Assembly: GCF_009674775.1 (NCBI RefSeq)
Contig: NZ_WKKE01000016.1
Span: forward strand, 1 to 64,000
Length of the DNA: 64,000 bases
Reading direction: 5' to 3'
Source: Flavobacterium sp. LC2016-23
GTDB taxonomy: Bacteria > Bacteroidota > Bacteroidia > Flavobacteriales > Flavobacteriaceae
Position numbers and translations under genes: made by a program. Every line of letters starts with the position of its first letter. Position 1 is the stretch's first letter. The notes beneath the pieces were generated by a model, which did not search any database, had not been told where the DNA came from, and saw only the letters and a program-made list of their open reading frames with translations. This document shows positions 53,095 to 61,592 of the stretch, in pieces.

Positions 53095-53664
53095 TTACGA
53101 TTTTCTGAGTTCTTCGGCTACTTTTTCGAGCTCTAAATACCAATCCTGACCAAAGCGGCGAATTAGCGCTTCTTTGACAAATTTATACACCGGAACTTCC
53201 AATTCCTTACCTAGCGAACAGGCATCGTCACAAATGTCCCATTTATCATAATTGACGGCTGCAAACTCCGTAAAATCTTTTACACGAATTGGATACAAAT
53301 GACAGGAAACCGGTTTTTTCCAGTCCACGATACCCTGGTTGTAAGCCTGCTCGATTCCACAAAGCGCCGTTTTTCCATCGAAAATAACGTAAGCGCAATC
53401 TTTATTGTCAATTAATGGTGTCTCAAGATCACCATCAGTTCCTTTCACCCAGGTGCCCTGCGCTTCAATAGCCGCAATTCCTTCTTTTCTCAAAAAAGGT
53501 TTGACTTTCGGATAAATCTCTTCCATGATTTTAGTTTCTGCCTCACTCAAAGGCGCACCGGCATCTCCGTCAACACAGCAGGCTCCTTTACAGGCTGATA
53601 AGTTGCACACAAATTCTTTTTCAAGAATATCTTCTGAAATAATGGTTTTTCCTAGTTGAAACAT
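53095..53664 (-). CDS. DUF3109-family cysteine-rich protein
   Basis: A 189-residue protein with conserved cysteines that may bind zinc or iron-sulfur: [20 protein letters not shown] (four Cys, about 18-30), [26 protein letters not shown] and ICDDAC. I recognise DUF3109, a relative of the YkgJ cluster proteins; function unknown. The open frame reaches 53706, but a perfect -7 box (53694-53701) lies within that extension, so translation must begin at MFQLGKT (53664). Monocistronic. Confidence 0.82.
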   Translation of the reverse strand: MFQLGKTIISEDILEKEFVCNLSACKGACCVDGDAGAPLSEAETKIMEEIYPKVKPFLRKEGIAAIEAQGTWVKGTDGDLETPLIDNKDCAYVIFDGKTALCGIEQAYNQGIVDWKKPVSCHLYPIRVKDFTEFAAVNYDKWDICDDACSLGKELEVPVYKFVKEALIRRFGQDWYLELEKVAEELRKS

Positions 53665-53693
53665 GATATTAAAATACTGAGATTTATAAAGTG

Positions 53694-53701
53694 CAAAGAT
53701 A
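53694..53701 (-). promoter_or_regulatory. -7 promoter box TATCTTTG for the DUF3109 gene
   Basis: Exact TAnnTTTG, 29 bases before the ATG at 53664, overlapping the upstream in-frame ATG at 53706. It decides the start choice. Confidence 0.55.
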
Positions 53702-53758
53702 GGCAAAGAAAACAGATGAAAGGAGATTAAATTCTTACTACATCATCGTTGGAGTCTA

Positions 53759-53893
53759 ACCGCAAAGAGCACAAAGTTTTTCGCAAGGATCGCGAAGTTT
53801 TATCATCAGCAAAAAACTAATCTTTATAAATGCTGCAGACTATTTGCTTATAAGCTGGCGCCCTTTGCGAAGATCTTTGCGAATCTTTGCGGT
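53759..53893. repeat. Imperfect inverted repeat of CGCAAAG type
   Basis: ACCGCAAAG (53759-53767) and CTTTGCGGT (53885-53893) bound a 135-base unit rich in TTCGCAAGGATCGCGAAG and TTTGCGAAGATCTTTGCG words. Non-coding; it lies in the 376-base gap before marC with no gene. Confidence 0.5.
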
Positions 53894-54002
53894 GAGAAGA
53901 ATGTTTTGTTATAAAAATCGTTGTTTTAATAACGGATACATGTTTTTATAACAAAAATGGCCGTCGGCTGATTTTATCAAAAAAAGCCCTAACTTTATTA
54001 TC

Positions 54003-54010
54003 TAACTTTG
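54003..54010 (+). promoter_or_regulatory. -7 promoter box TAACTTTG for the MarC-family gene
   Basis: Exact TAnnTTTG 30 bases before the start; no TTG at -33 spacing. Confidence 0.45.
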
Positions 54011-54040
54011 CACATCTTTAAACACTAAATAGAAAAAAGT

Positions 54041-54619
54041 ATGTTAGAAATTGATTTTAAGGAAATTATCACTGTCGGAATGGTACTTTTTGCAGTAATT
54101 GATATCGTAGGATCTATTCCGATCATTGTAAACCTAAGAGCAAAAGTGGGCCATATCGAATCTGAAAAAGCTTCCATTGTTGCCGGAATGATTATGATTG
54201 TTTTTCTTTTTGTCGGAGAAGGTTTCTTAAGTCTTATTGGTATCGATGTCCATTCGTTTGCCGTTGCAGGTTCTTTTGTACTATTTTTTCTGGCTTTGGA
54301 AATGATTTTGGGAATCCGGATCTATCGTGATGAGGAACCCGGATCCGCTTCTATAGTTCCATTAGCGTTTCCGTTAATCGCCGGAGCAGGAACTATGACT
54401 ACTTTACTTTCCCTTCGCTCCCAGTTTCATACCATCAATATTATTATTGCTATTTTATTGAATATTATATTAGTTTATATTGTTTTGAAATCATCCAAGA
54501 AAATCGAAACTTTATTAGGAGAAAACGGACTTGGCGTGGTACGAAAGACATTTGGAGTAATACTTTTAGCGATTGCTGTTAAATTATTCGCTGCTAATGT
54601 TAAAGGTTTGTTCGTCTAA
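54041..54619 (+). CDS. MarC-family integral membrane protein
   Basis: A 192-residue membrane protein with about six hydrophobic helices (starting GMVLFAVIDIVGSIPIIVNL, and including AVAGSFVLFFLALEMILGIR and PLAFPLIAGAGTMTTLLSL). These are MarC/YhgN hallmarks. The family was once linked to multiple antibiotic resistance, but no transport role is proven. Monocistronic. Confidence 0.88.
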   Translation: MLEIDFKEIITVGMVLFAVIDIVGSIPIIVNLRAKVGHIESEKASIVAGMIMIVFLFVGEGFLSLIGIDVHSFAVAGSFVLFFLALEMILGIRIYRDEEPGSASIVPLAFPLIAGAGTMTTLLSLRSQFHTINIIIAILLNIILVYIVLKSSKKIETLLGENGLGVVRKTFGVILLAIAVKLFAANVKGLFV

Positions 54620-54724
54620 CGGATATTTTTATAAATTTACCCCATAAAATTTAAAAAATACAATTTTGCGGCAATCCCTGCCGAAGAATTTTACTTTACT
54701 ATTTTAGACAAACAAACAGCCATT

Positions 54725-54925
54725 ATGAAAATTTTCACTTCAATCTTAGTGCTTTTAGCATTAGCTTTAATTGTTTTTAATATTACATTGCTGGACTTTA
54801 AAAACCCTTTCCAGGGTGACAGTGCAGTAGCTTTTATTGGAATAGCAGCTTCTTTTTGCGCCGTTTTGATCCTTTTGATTTTTAGAATTTCCAAAAAAAT
54901 AGAAGAAAAAACAAACGGCAGATAA
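54725..54925 (+). CDS. Small two-helix membrane protein
   Basis: A 66-residue protein with two membrane helices (about 5-23 and 36-54) joined by a short loop LLDFKNPFQGDSAVA and ending in a basic tail KKIEEKTNGR. No family recognised. It ends one base before the following oxidoreductase gene, so the two are very likely co-translated. Confidence 0.65.
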   Translation: MKIFTSILVLLALALIVFNITLLDFKNPFQGDSAVAFIGIAASFCAVLILLIFRISKKIEEKTNGR

Positions 54926-54926
54926 T

Positions 54927-55532
54927 ATGTTTGACACTTTAATTATCGGCGGAGGCGTTTCGGGCATGTCTTGTGCTCTCGTTTTAGGTTCCGCCAAAAA
55001 CAAAGCTTTTGCAGGCGATAAAAAAATCGGAATTTTTACGCATCAGAAAAATTCTTCTTTACAGGAAGCGATTTTCTACAATGCTTATGGCATAACGCCA
55101 GGTAAACTGGGCTCGGAGTTACTTTCTGAAAGCATACAGGATCTGGCAGTAACGTATCCGCATATTACGCAGATCGCCAATGAAAAAGTAATCAAAGTGG
55201 AAGGATCTTTTCCTGAATTTACGGTTACTACCAATAAAAATTCTTACCAGACCAAAAGCATCGTCATAGGAATTGGTTCCGCCAATACTTTTGACATCGA
55301 AGGTTTAATGAAGTATATTGAACCTCATAAAAAAGCATTACCGGAAAAGCAACGCATTCAGCTTAAAAACGACGACCATAAAGTAGTGGAAGGCATTTAT
55401 GTGATCGGGACTTTGGCAGGCTGGAGAAGCCAGCTGGCAATTGCTGCCGGAAGTGGTGCTGCTGTAGCAACCGATATTCTTACTGTATGGAACAATGGTG
55501 TTCAGACTCATTCGCACGACAGTATTCGATAA
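54927..55532 (+). CDS. FAD-dependent thioredoxin-reductase-like protein (short)
   Basis: A 201-residue flavoprotein fold: N-terminal GxGxxG (LIIGGGVSGMSCALVLG, about 6-22) and C-terminal FAD segment GIYVIGTLAGWRSQLAIAAG. It resembles thioredoxin reductases but lacks the CxxC redox pair and the NAD(P)H domain, hence the small size. Similar short forms occur in Bacteroidota beside small membrane proteins, but the role is unknown. It is one base after the membrane gene, and a terminator follows. Confidence 0.75.
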   Translation: MFDTLIIGGGVSGMSCALVLGSAKNKAFAGDKKIGIFTHQKNSSLQEAIFYNAYGITPGKLGSELLSESIQDLAVTYPHITQIANEKVIKVEGSFPEFTVTTNKNSYQTKSIVIGIGSANTFDIEGLMKYIEPHKKALPEKQRIQLKNDDHKVVEGIYVIGTLAGWRSQLAIAAGSGAAVATDILTVWNNGVQTHSHDSIR

Positions 55533-55557
55533 TATAAACTTCTTATATAATTAAAAA

Positions 55558-55624
55558 CCATTAAAAGATTAAAGCAGTTAAGTTTTGAAACTTAATTTTC
55601 TTAATCTCTTAATGGCTTTTTTTT
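55558..55624 (+). terminator. Terminator after the oxidoreductase gene
   Basis: CCATTAAAAGATTAA (55558-55572) pairs, with one mismatch, with TTAATCTCTTAATGG (55601-55615), followed by TTTTTTTT. An inner TTAAGTTTTGAAACTTAA forms a second stem. Confidence 0.8.
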
Positions 55625-55638
55625 AATTCCCTAAAGAT

Positions 55639-55950
55639 TTATTTCACCGAAACAATTTCTTTTACCTTGATATGTTTCTCTGTATCTGTTTTCCAGAATT
55701 CCCCTTTTAAAGAAACCTCATCACCTTGTTTTAGCACTTTATAATGCTCCGGCCCACCCACATTGACAATACTGATCGTTGCAAAATAAACTTCATTCTT
55801 ATCTGTGTTAATCTTAGCAGTATAACCATCTTTACCGAATTCAACAGATTCTACTTTTCCGGAAATCGTGTTTTTATCTTTCATACAGGCACAAGAAATT
55901 ACAAAAGTCATTAAAACAATCAGAGCACCTATTCTTTTTAAATTTTTCAT
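55639..55950 (-). CDS. Small lipoprotein, unknown function
   Basis: A 103-residue lipoprotein: signal with lipobox ending VISC (Cys20), followed by CMKDKNTI and a short beta-rich domain (SGKVESVEFGKDGYTAKI, then GDEVSLKGEFWKTDT). It resembles small OB-like secreted domains, but I cannot name a family. It is the next minus-strand gene after the NTF2-like gene, 94 bases from it; whether they are co-transcribed is unclear. Confidence 0.65.
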   Translation of the reverse strand: MKNLKRIGALIVLMTFVISCACMKDKNTISGKVESVEFGKDGYTAKINTDKNEVYFATISIVNVGGPEHYKVLKQGDEVSLKGEFWKTDTEKHIKVKEIVSVK

Positions 55951-56044
55951 ATTATAAATTATTATTTTAACCGTAAAGTTCGCTACTGTTTAAGCGAAAT
56001 TTGTTACATCCTGTTTTAAAAAATTATTATTATTTGCTGTAGTT

Positions 56045-56410
56045 TCACTTTAGTTCCGTACAACTGCCTGCAATTACTTTCAGGTCTTCTCCAAATTGTT
56101 TCCAAACCCGAATATAACGGAAAACTCCATCCAGCGGATTATTGTCGTAACTGCCTTTTAATAAAACCGCGACACTAACAATTGCTGTATCTCCAATACA
56201 ATTAATGATTTGATCTGAGGCTTCAAGAAAATCAATTTTCATTTTACCGGACCGATACGTATTCAGATCAAATTCTTTAGTGATCGTTTGTCCGCTGGGT
56301 AAGCTGAAAAGCAAATCATCATGCAGGATATTTTCTAAAGCTGAAACATCCGCATTTTTAATTGCAGTCAGAAGTTCAATTTCTGCATTTACAACACTGC
56401 TTTTTTCCAT
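56045..56410 (-). CDS. NTF2-like (DUF4440) protein
   Basis: A 121-residue cytoplasmic protein of the SnoaL/DUF4440 NTF2-like fold: ELLTAIKNADVSALENILHD, DLLFSLPSGQTITKEF and FRYIRVWKQFGEDLKVIAGS match the family. No signal peptide, unlike the relative at 18058. It begins 15 bases after the CtpA gene, so it is probably in the operon HupE-dCMP deaminase-CtpA-this gene. Ligand or reaction unknown. Confidence 0.78.
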   Translation of the reverse strand: MEKSSVVNAEIELLTAIKNADVSALENILHDDLLFSLPSGQTITKEFDLNTYRSGKMKIDFLEASDQIINCIGDTAIVSVAVLLKGSYDNNPLDGVFRYIRVWKQFGEDLKVIAGSCTELK

Positions 56411-56425
56411 TGTATAAAGTTAAAA

Positions 56426-58003
56426 TTACTTTTTTGGACTCAAAACGGCTTTAACCATCGCATCTTCTTTCAGGATTACATCGTAGTAATACAATTCACC
56501 ATACAATTGTCTGGCAAATTCAGCATTAATATAGCGATTAACCAAAGCTTTGGTTTTATCTAATTTCAAGTCTAAACCAGTCATTAAAATATAATTCCTG
56601 AATTTTTTGAAATACTCCTCCGAATTTTTCATCTTAGCCTGAAATTCATTAAAATGAAGTCCTTCAAATGCATTTCGATTTTTGTCCAGCTCTTCAAAAA
56701 CAAAATGCCCCACAATTCCGGTCTGCATCAGATAGGCCACATTTTCATTTCCGTGTTCTGCCTCCATTGGCACAAAAACATCCGGAACGATTCCGCCTCC
56801 GCCGTAGACGATTTTCCCTTTTGGTGTTTTAAATTTTAGGGAATCCGCTACTTTTATGCTGTCTTTCGCATAAAGTTCACCTGATTTAATGCGGTCTTCA
56901 GCTTCTTTATAATATTCTTCGTTTCCTTTTTTATATGGTTTCTGGATTGACCTTCCGGTTGGCGTATAATATCTTGCAACAGTCAGCCTTACCGCTGATC
57001 CGTCATTAAAATCCATTTCACGCTGCACCAGTCCTTTTCCAAAAGAACGGCGTCCTACAATAATTCCACGGTCATTATCCTGAAGCGCTCCGGCCAGAAT
57101 CTCACTTGCCGATGCACTATTTTCATTAATCAGGACATATACTTTACCGTTTTCAAAACTTCCCCCTTTATTGGCATACGTTTTATCGGTCGTTCCATTT
57201 TTGCTTTTGGTAAAAACAATCAGTTGTTTATCTTTCAGGAATTCATCCGCAATAGCAACCGCCTCTTCCATATAGCCGCCGCCATTGTCACGAAGATCAA
57301 TGATCAAGGACTGCATTCCTTTTTTTTGTAAACGCGCCAAGCCTGTTTTGAATTCTGTATAAGTGGTTTCCGCAAAACGGTTTATTTTGATATAACCGGT
57401 TTTATTTCCAAGAAACAAAGAAGCATCAACACTCTTTATCGGAATAATATCCCTTTTGATTTTAAACTTCAGTTTCTTTTGTTCCGATTTTCTGAAAACA
57501 GTAAGTTCTATTTCAGAACCTTTAATTCCTTTTAATTGTGAAAAAAGGCTATCAGAAGGTAGTTTTCTGCCGAACAATTTGGTTTTTCCGGCAAATAAAA
57601 TCCGGTCTCCGGATTTCAATCCTGCTTTCGCCGAAGGGCCATTTTCAACGGGTCTTATGATGGCAACCGAATCTTTGTACATATAAAAATTGATTCCAAT
57701 TCCCACGAAGTCCCCTTTCATACTTTCGGCCACTTCTGCCTGTTCGGTTGGGGGAATGTAAACGGAATGCGGATCTAACTTAGACAGTATATTGTCGACC
57801 GTCAGATTTACAATCGAATCTGTATTGACGCTGTCTACATATTCGTTATTGATAAAATCAATAAGTTTGTTCAGTTTTGTTTTGGAGTAATTTTTAGCCA
57901 AAAGCTGATCATCAACGGGAGCATTCATCAGGCTTCCGAGGACTGTGCCAAGAGCAAATACGGCTCCTATAACAAGGGGTAAATATTTTGAGTTTACTTT
58001 CAT
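56426..58003 (-). CDS. S41-family carboxy-terminal processing protease
   Basis: A 525-residue serine protease of the CtpA/Prc group, acting in the periplasm. N-terminal membrane/signal helix (PLVIGAVFALGTVLGSLM), PDZ domain at about 90-170 (GIGINFYMYKDSVAIIRPVE), then the S41 core with the catalytic Ser in NSASASE (about 290-300) and Lys in RSFGKGLVQ (about 320). The C-terminal part is longer than in typical CtpA by about 100 residues. It starts directly at the stop of the dCMP deaminase gene. Substrates are not known. Confidence 0.9.
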   Translation of the reverse strand: MKVNSKYLPLVIGAVFALGTVLGSLMNAPVDDQLLAKNYSKTKLNKLIDFINNEYVDSVNTDSIVNLTVDNILSKLDPHSVYIPPTEQAEVAESMKGDFVGIGINFYMYKDSVAIIRPVENGPSAKAGLKSGDRILFAGKTKLFGRKLPSDSLFSQLKGIKGSEIELTVFRKSEQKKLKFKIKRDIIPIKSVDASLFLGNKTGYIKINRFAETTYTEFKTGLARLQKKGMQSLIIDLRDNGGGYMEEAVAIADEFLKDKQLIVFTKSKNGTTDKTYANKGGSFENGKVYVLINENSASASEILAGALQDNDRGIIVGRRSFGKGLVQREMDFNDGSAVRLTVARYYTPTGRSIQKPYKKGNEEYYKEAEDRIKSGELYAKDSIKVADSLKFKTPKGKIVYGGGGIVPDVFVPMEAEHGNENVAYLMQTGIVGHFVFEELDKNRNAFEGLHFNEFQAKMKNSEEYFKKFRNYILMTGLDLKLDKTKALVNRYINAEFARQLYGELYYYDVILKEDAMVKAVLSPKK

Positions 58004-58435
58004 TTACTCTTCTAAATCGGGAATATGTGCTACTTCAATACCTGCTTTTATTAAAAACTGAATTCCCGAGTCGTCTCTGTATCCATTCTGATACACGACT
58101 CTCTTTATGCCTGACTGATGTATCAACTTACTACACTCTTTGCAGGGTGAAAGTGTAATATACAAAGTCGCTCCTTCGCAGGACTGTGTTGATCTTGCTA
58201 CTTTCAGGATGGCATTTGCCTCGGCATGTAAAACATCCCAGCGCGTTAATCCTTCTTCGTCTTCGCAGCAATTCTCAAATCCGGATGGTGTCCCGTTATA
58301 ACCATCAGAAATAATCATCCGGTCTTTTACGATAATGGCACCAACCTGTTTCCGTTTACAATACGAAAGTAAACTCCACTCTTTGGCAATTCGCAAATAC
58401 GCTTTATCGTATTTATTTATTTTATTTACTTCCAT
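58004..58435 (-). CDS. dCMP deaminase family protein
   Basis: A 143-residue zinc deaminase, likely dCMP to dUMP, supplying thymidylate synthesis. The zinc motif is complete: HAEANAIL and PCKECSKL. The extra segment GTPSGFENCCEDEEG is typical of the dCMP deaminase type with a second metal site, not of plain cytidine deaminases. Five bases after the HupE gene stop. Consistent with the nearby ribonucleotide reductase, but no common operon. Confidence 0.88.
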   Translation of the reverse strand: MEVNKINKYDKAYLRIAKEWSLLSYCKRKQVGAIIVKDRMIISDGYNGTPSGFENCCEDEEGLTRWDVLHAEANAILKVARSTQSCEGATLYITLSPCKECSKLIHQSGIKRVVYQNGYRDDSGIQFLIKAGIEVAHIPDLEE

Positions 58436-58440
58436 TTATT

Positions 58441-59034
58441 TTATCTGTTCCAAATAGGGCTTTCAATAATCATAGGAATGACCACTCCAATAATAAAAGC
58501 TGACATTACCAATGCCCAGTCGCGTTTCGAAAAACGAAAAACCGTCTGCACTATATATGATAATAACAAAGCCACAAAGACTACTACGAGTTGCGCTACT
58601 TCAATTCCTAATGCAAATTCTCCCAAAGGTAGTAATTTTGAGGTTGCGCTACCTCCTAATATCGTCTTGAAATAATTTGAAAATCCAAGTCCGTGTATAA
58701 TACCAAAAAACAAGGTCACAAAAAAGATCAGATTCACGCCGTCATTTTTAGATGCTTTGCCTGCTGTAAACAAATGATACAAAGCCGTTATTAAAATGGT
58801 GATCGGAATTAAGAACTCCACAATATTCACTTTTACAGTTATAATTCCAAAAACAGAAAGTACCAAAGCTACGGTATGACCGATTGTAAAAACGGAAACG
58901 AGCAATAAAATACGTTTCCAGTCTTTAAAGGTGTAAGGAACTGTTAATGCGATTAAAAAAAGAACGTGATCGTAGGCATGAATATCTAAAACATGCTTTA
59001 ATCCTATTTGAAAATAAATCCAAAATTGTGACAT
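58441..59034 (-). CDS. HupE/UreJ-family membrane protein
   Basis: A 197-residue protein with about six membrane helices. It opens QFWIYFQIGLKHVLDIHAYD (with His/Asp pairs typical of HupE_UreJ_2) and continues HVLFLIALTVPYTFKDW. The family is linked to nickel or cobalt permease activity, but this group (no hydrogenase or urease genes nearby) is unproven. First gene of an operon of four. Confidence 0.8.
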   Translation of the reverse strand: MSQFWIYFQIGLKHVLDIHAYDHVLFLIALTVPYTFKDWKRILLLVSVFTIGHTVALVLSVFGIITVKVNIVEFLIPITILITALYHLFTAGKASKNDGVNLIFFVTLFFGIIHGLGFSNYFKTILGGSATSKLLPLGEFALGIEVAQLVVVFVALLLSYIVQTVFRFSKRDWALVMSAFIIGVVIPMIIESPIWNR

Positions 59035-59154
59035 AGCGGTACTAGTATTAATTGATTAAGGGGTTGTAAACTTACGATTAATTTTGAAAATTCAAGAAAA
59101 CCCTGCTTTAAAACAACGAAGAAAAATAAGTTAAATTTTATGAGAAATTTAAAT

Positions 59155-59183
59155 TTGTTAAATTAAAATAAGATTTATCTTTG
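59155..59183 (+). promoter_or_regulatory. Consensus promoter for the TerB-like gene
   Basis: TTG (59155-59157), 18 bases, TATCTTTG (59176-59183), a perfect match to TTG-N17-23-TAnnTTTG. The box ends 22 bases before the start. Confidence 0.75.
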
Positions 59184-59205
59184 CTCGATAAAAAACCGAT
59201 TAATT

Positions 59206-59637
59206 ATGTCATTTTCAGAATTATTTGATAACGAATTCAAACAAAGAAATAAAGGTCATTTCTCTGCAATTGTACGTGTAGCTTTTGCTGACGGAAAAAT
59301 TAATGAGGAAGAGCAATCTTTTCTTGACAAACTAGCTTCAAGACTAGAAATTTCAGAAGAAGAATACAAGGAGATCCTTAACGATCCGTGGAAGCACCCC
59401 ATAAACCCACCTTATTTATATGCACAACGCGTTGAACGTTTGTATGATTTAGCGAGAATGGTACATATTGACCACCATTTAGGAGACCAACAGGAAGTGA
59501 TGTTAAAACGTATGGCACTGGCTTTAGGTTTTACACCCGGAAACGTTGATTATATTGTTTCTAAAGCGTTATGCCTGATTGATAAAAAAGTTGATTTGGA
59601 TACTTTTTCATTCGAAATGGAAAACATGAATAAATAG
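59206..59637 (+). CDS. TerB-like protein
   Basis: A 143-residue helical protein with the TerB-type arrangement: AIVRVAFADGKINEEEQSFL (acidic DGxI..EE segment) and QEVMLKRMALALGFTPGNVDY. TerB relatives are tied to tellurite or stress resistance and metal sensing. No other ter genes are near, and the function of this flavobacterial type is unknown. A perfect consensus promoter precedes it, and a strong terminator follows, so it is a single strongly expressed gene. Confidence 0.78.
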   Translation: MSFSELFDNEFKQRNKGHFSAIVRVAFADGKINEEEQSFLDKLASRLEISEEEYKEILNDPWKHPINPPYLYAQRVERLYDLARMVHIDHHLGDQQEVMLKRMALALGFTPGNVDYIVSKALCLIDKKVDLDTFSFEMENMNK

Positions 59638-59690
59638 TTTACAGTCACAGTTGACAGTTTTAGACTGAATAGCGAGACTGAGAATAAAAT

Positions 59691-59728
59691 AAAAAAACCG
59701 ACAAATCGTAGATTCTGTCGGTTTTTTT
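59691..59728 (+). terminator. Strong terminator of the TerB-like gene
   Basis: AAAAAAACCGACA (59691-59703) and TGTCGGTTTTTTT (59716-59728), 12-base loop. Confidence 0.85.
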
Positions 59729-59736
59729 ATATCTGT

Positions 59737-59771
59737 AAACCCGACAACAGGTTTTAAAACCTGCCGGGTTT
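59737..59771 (-). terminator. Palindromic terminator family, copy 5 (diverged)
   Basis: AAACCCGACAACAGGTTTT with the matching but imperfect AAAACCTGCCGGGTTT, 32 bases past the fbp stop. Confidence 0.65.
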
Positions 59772-59802
59772 GGTAACTGAGACTGAAAACCGAGACTGAG
59801 AC

Positions 59803-60810
59803 TTACTTCGCCTCTGCCATAAATTCTTCGGCTTTTTCGACCATATTATAACTTCCGCAGAAGAAAGGAACCCTTTGATGCAGTTCGGTTGGCTGGATTT
59901 CCATAATTCGTCCGAAACCATCTGTTGCTTTTCCTCCCGCCTGTTCTGCAATAAACGCCATTGGATTGCATTCATACAACAAACGTAATTTTCCTTTTGG
60001 TGCTTTCGAACTCGTTGGATACAAATAAATTCCGCCTTTGATCATATTTCGATGAAAATCAGACACCAGACTTCCGATATATCTGGAAGTATACGGTCTG
60101 TCTTCTTCTTCTCTCTGACAATATTTGATGTAGTTTTTTACGCCCTGCGGAAAATGTACATAATTACCTTCGTTTACCGAATAGATGTTTCCGTCAACCG
60201 GAAATTTCATATTGGGATGTGACAGATAAAATGTTCCGATAGCCGGATTTAAAGTAAACCCGTTTACGCCGTGGCCTGTGGTGTAGACTAACATTGTTGA
60301 TGTTCCGTAAATCACATATCCGGCAGCCACCTGATTTACGCCCGGCTGCAGAAAATCTTCGCTGGTCACCGGAGTTCCAATTGGCGTAATTCTTCTGAAA
60401 ACAGAAAAGATAGTTCCCAAAGAAACATTGACATCGATGTTTGATGATCCGTCTAAAGGATCCATTAAGATCACGTACTTATTATTATGACTGTTGTCGC
60501 TCCCCTGAACAGTAATAAAATCGTCGTTTTCTTCAGAAGCAATACCACAGACAATCTCACGGTTTATTAACGTCTGGATAAATACTTCGTTGGCATAGAC
60601 ATCTAGTTTTTGCTGGTCTTCTCCCTGAATATTCTGCTCGCCTGCTGCGCCAATAATATCCACTAATCCTGCTTTGTTTACTTTATAGTTGACCACTTTT
60701 GCCGCCAAACGTATAGAGTTGATAATTCGGGATAACTCCCCCGATGAGTATTGAAATGCTTTTTGGTTCTCAATAATAAACTCTCCCAGTGTTTTATTGC
60801 GTTCTTCCAT
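59803..60810 (-). CDS. fbp: Class I fructose-1,6-bisphosphatase
   Basis: Gluconeogenic enzyme, hydrolysing fructose-1,6-bisphosphate. The 335 residues keep the metal-binding motif [16 protein letters not shown] (about 125-140), an upstream [10 protein letters not shown], and the C-terminal [20 protein letters not shown] with G-x-A. Length is normal. Divergent from the GNAT gene at 60982. Confidence 0.95.
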   Translation of the reverse strand: MEERNKTLGEFIIENQKAFQYSSGELSRIINSIRLAAKVVNYKVNKAGLVDIIGAAGEQNIQGEDQQKLDVYANEVFIQTLINREIVCGIASEENDDFITVQGSDNSHNNKYVILMDPLDGSSNIDVNVSLGTIFSVFRRITPIGTPVTSEDFLQPGVNQVAAGYVIYGTSTMLVYTTGHGVNGFTLNPAIGTFYLSHPNMKFPVDGNIYSVNEGNYVHFPQGVKNYIKYCQREEEDRPYTSRYIGSLVSDFHRNMIKGGIYLYPTSSKAPKGKLRLLYECNPMAFIAEQAGGKATDGFGRIMEIQPTELHQRVPFFCGSYNMVEKAEEFMAEAK

Positions 60811-60902
60811 TACTATATCGTTGTAGTTTTAATTTTAAGTCACAAATATCGTTTTTTTTGTGAGAATGGTTTAAAAATTATTTCGTTAGTTTGCTACTAT
60901 TG

Positions 60903-60910
60903 TATATTTG
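60903..60910 (+). promoter_or_regulatory. -7 promoter box TATATTTG for the GNAT gene
   Basis: Exact TAnnTTTG, 71 bases before the start; no TTG at canonical distance. Confidence 0.35.
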
Positions 60911-60981
60911 GTAACCAAAAGCAAAAATTGAGTACTAAAACCATACTATTTTAGCTAATAAACGCTTAATAATAAGAATAT

Positions 60982-61452
60982 ATGAATATTAGAAAAGGAA
61001 ATCCGGAAGACATGGAATCGGTTTTAGGATTAATACAGGAGCTGGCAATATTCGAAAAAGAGCCCGATGCAGTTGTAATAACAGTAGATGATTTAGTACG
61101 TGACGGTTTTGGCGAAAACCCTTTGTTTCATGTATTTGTGGCAGAGGTTGAAGAAGAAATTGTTGGAATCGCCTTATATTACTACCGTTACTCTACCTGG
61201 AAAGGAAAAACCATACATCTGGAAGATTTAATTGTCAAGGATAAAATGCGTGGTACCGGTCTGGGCTCTGCCCTCTACGCCGAAATCATGAAGCAGGGAA
61301 AAAAAGATAACGTAAGAAGAGTAGAATGGAATGTTCTGGCCTGGAATACGCCGGCGGTAAAATTCTATGAAAATTCCGGTGCACGAATCCTTGAAGACTG
61401 GCAGGTGGTTCAAATGGACGAAGCGGGAATTAATTCTTTTCTGGAAAAATAA
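60982..61452 (+). CDS. GNAT acetyltransferase, diamine-acetyltransferase-like
   Basis: A 156-residue acetyltransferase, beginning NIRKGNPEDMESVLGLIQEL and showing GIALYYYRYSTWKGKTIHLE, DLIVKDKMRGTGLGSALYAE (acetyl-CoA loop RGTGLG) and VEWNVLAWNTPAVKFYENSG. These are typical of the spermidine/spermine or thialysine N-acetyltransferase group. The acceptor is not known for this protein. Confidence 0.87.
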   Translation: MNIRKGNPEDMESVLGLIQELAIFEKEPDAVVITVDDLVRDGFGENPLFHVFVAEVEEEIVGIALYYYRYSTWKGKTIHLEDLIVKDKMRGTGLGSALYAEIMKQGKKDNVRRVEWNVLAWNTPAVKFYENSGARILEDWQVVQMDEAGINSFLEK

Positions 61453-61469
61453 TCACAAAATACATTTTG

Positions 61470-61526
61470 CCACGAATTACACGAATTAGCACGAATTGAT
61501 TAGTATATATTCGTGGAATTCGTGGA
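61470..61526. repeat. Inverted repeat of the CCACGAATT type
   Basis: CCACGAATTACACGAATT against ATTCGTGGAATTCGTGG with a 12-base centre. Such CACGAATT units are widespread between flavobacterial genes. A related fragment GCCACAGATTACACGG lies at about 39149-39164. Confidence 0.55.
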
Positions 61527-61592
61527 AAAAAATAACAAAGTACCAGATTTCAATTCAAGCTGAAATCTAAAATTAAAAATCTAAAATTAAGA

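Noticed and set aside
61453..61592. Attenuator or lysine riboswitch before aspartate kinase
   Set aside because: The leader holds only the CACGAATT repeat; no leader frame rich in Lys, Thr or Met and no U-run hairpin.
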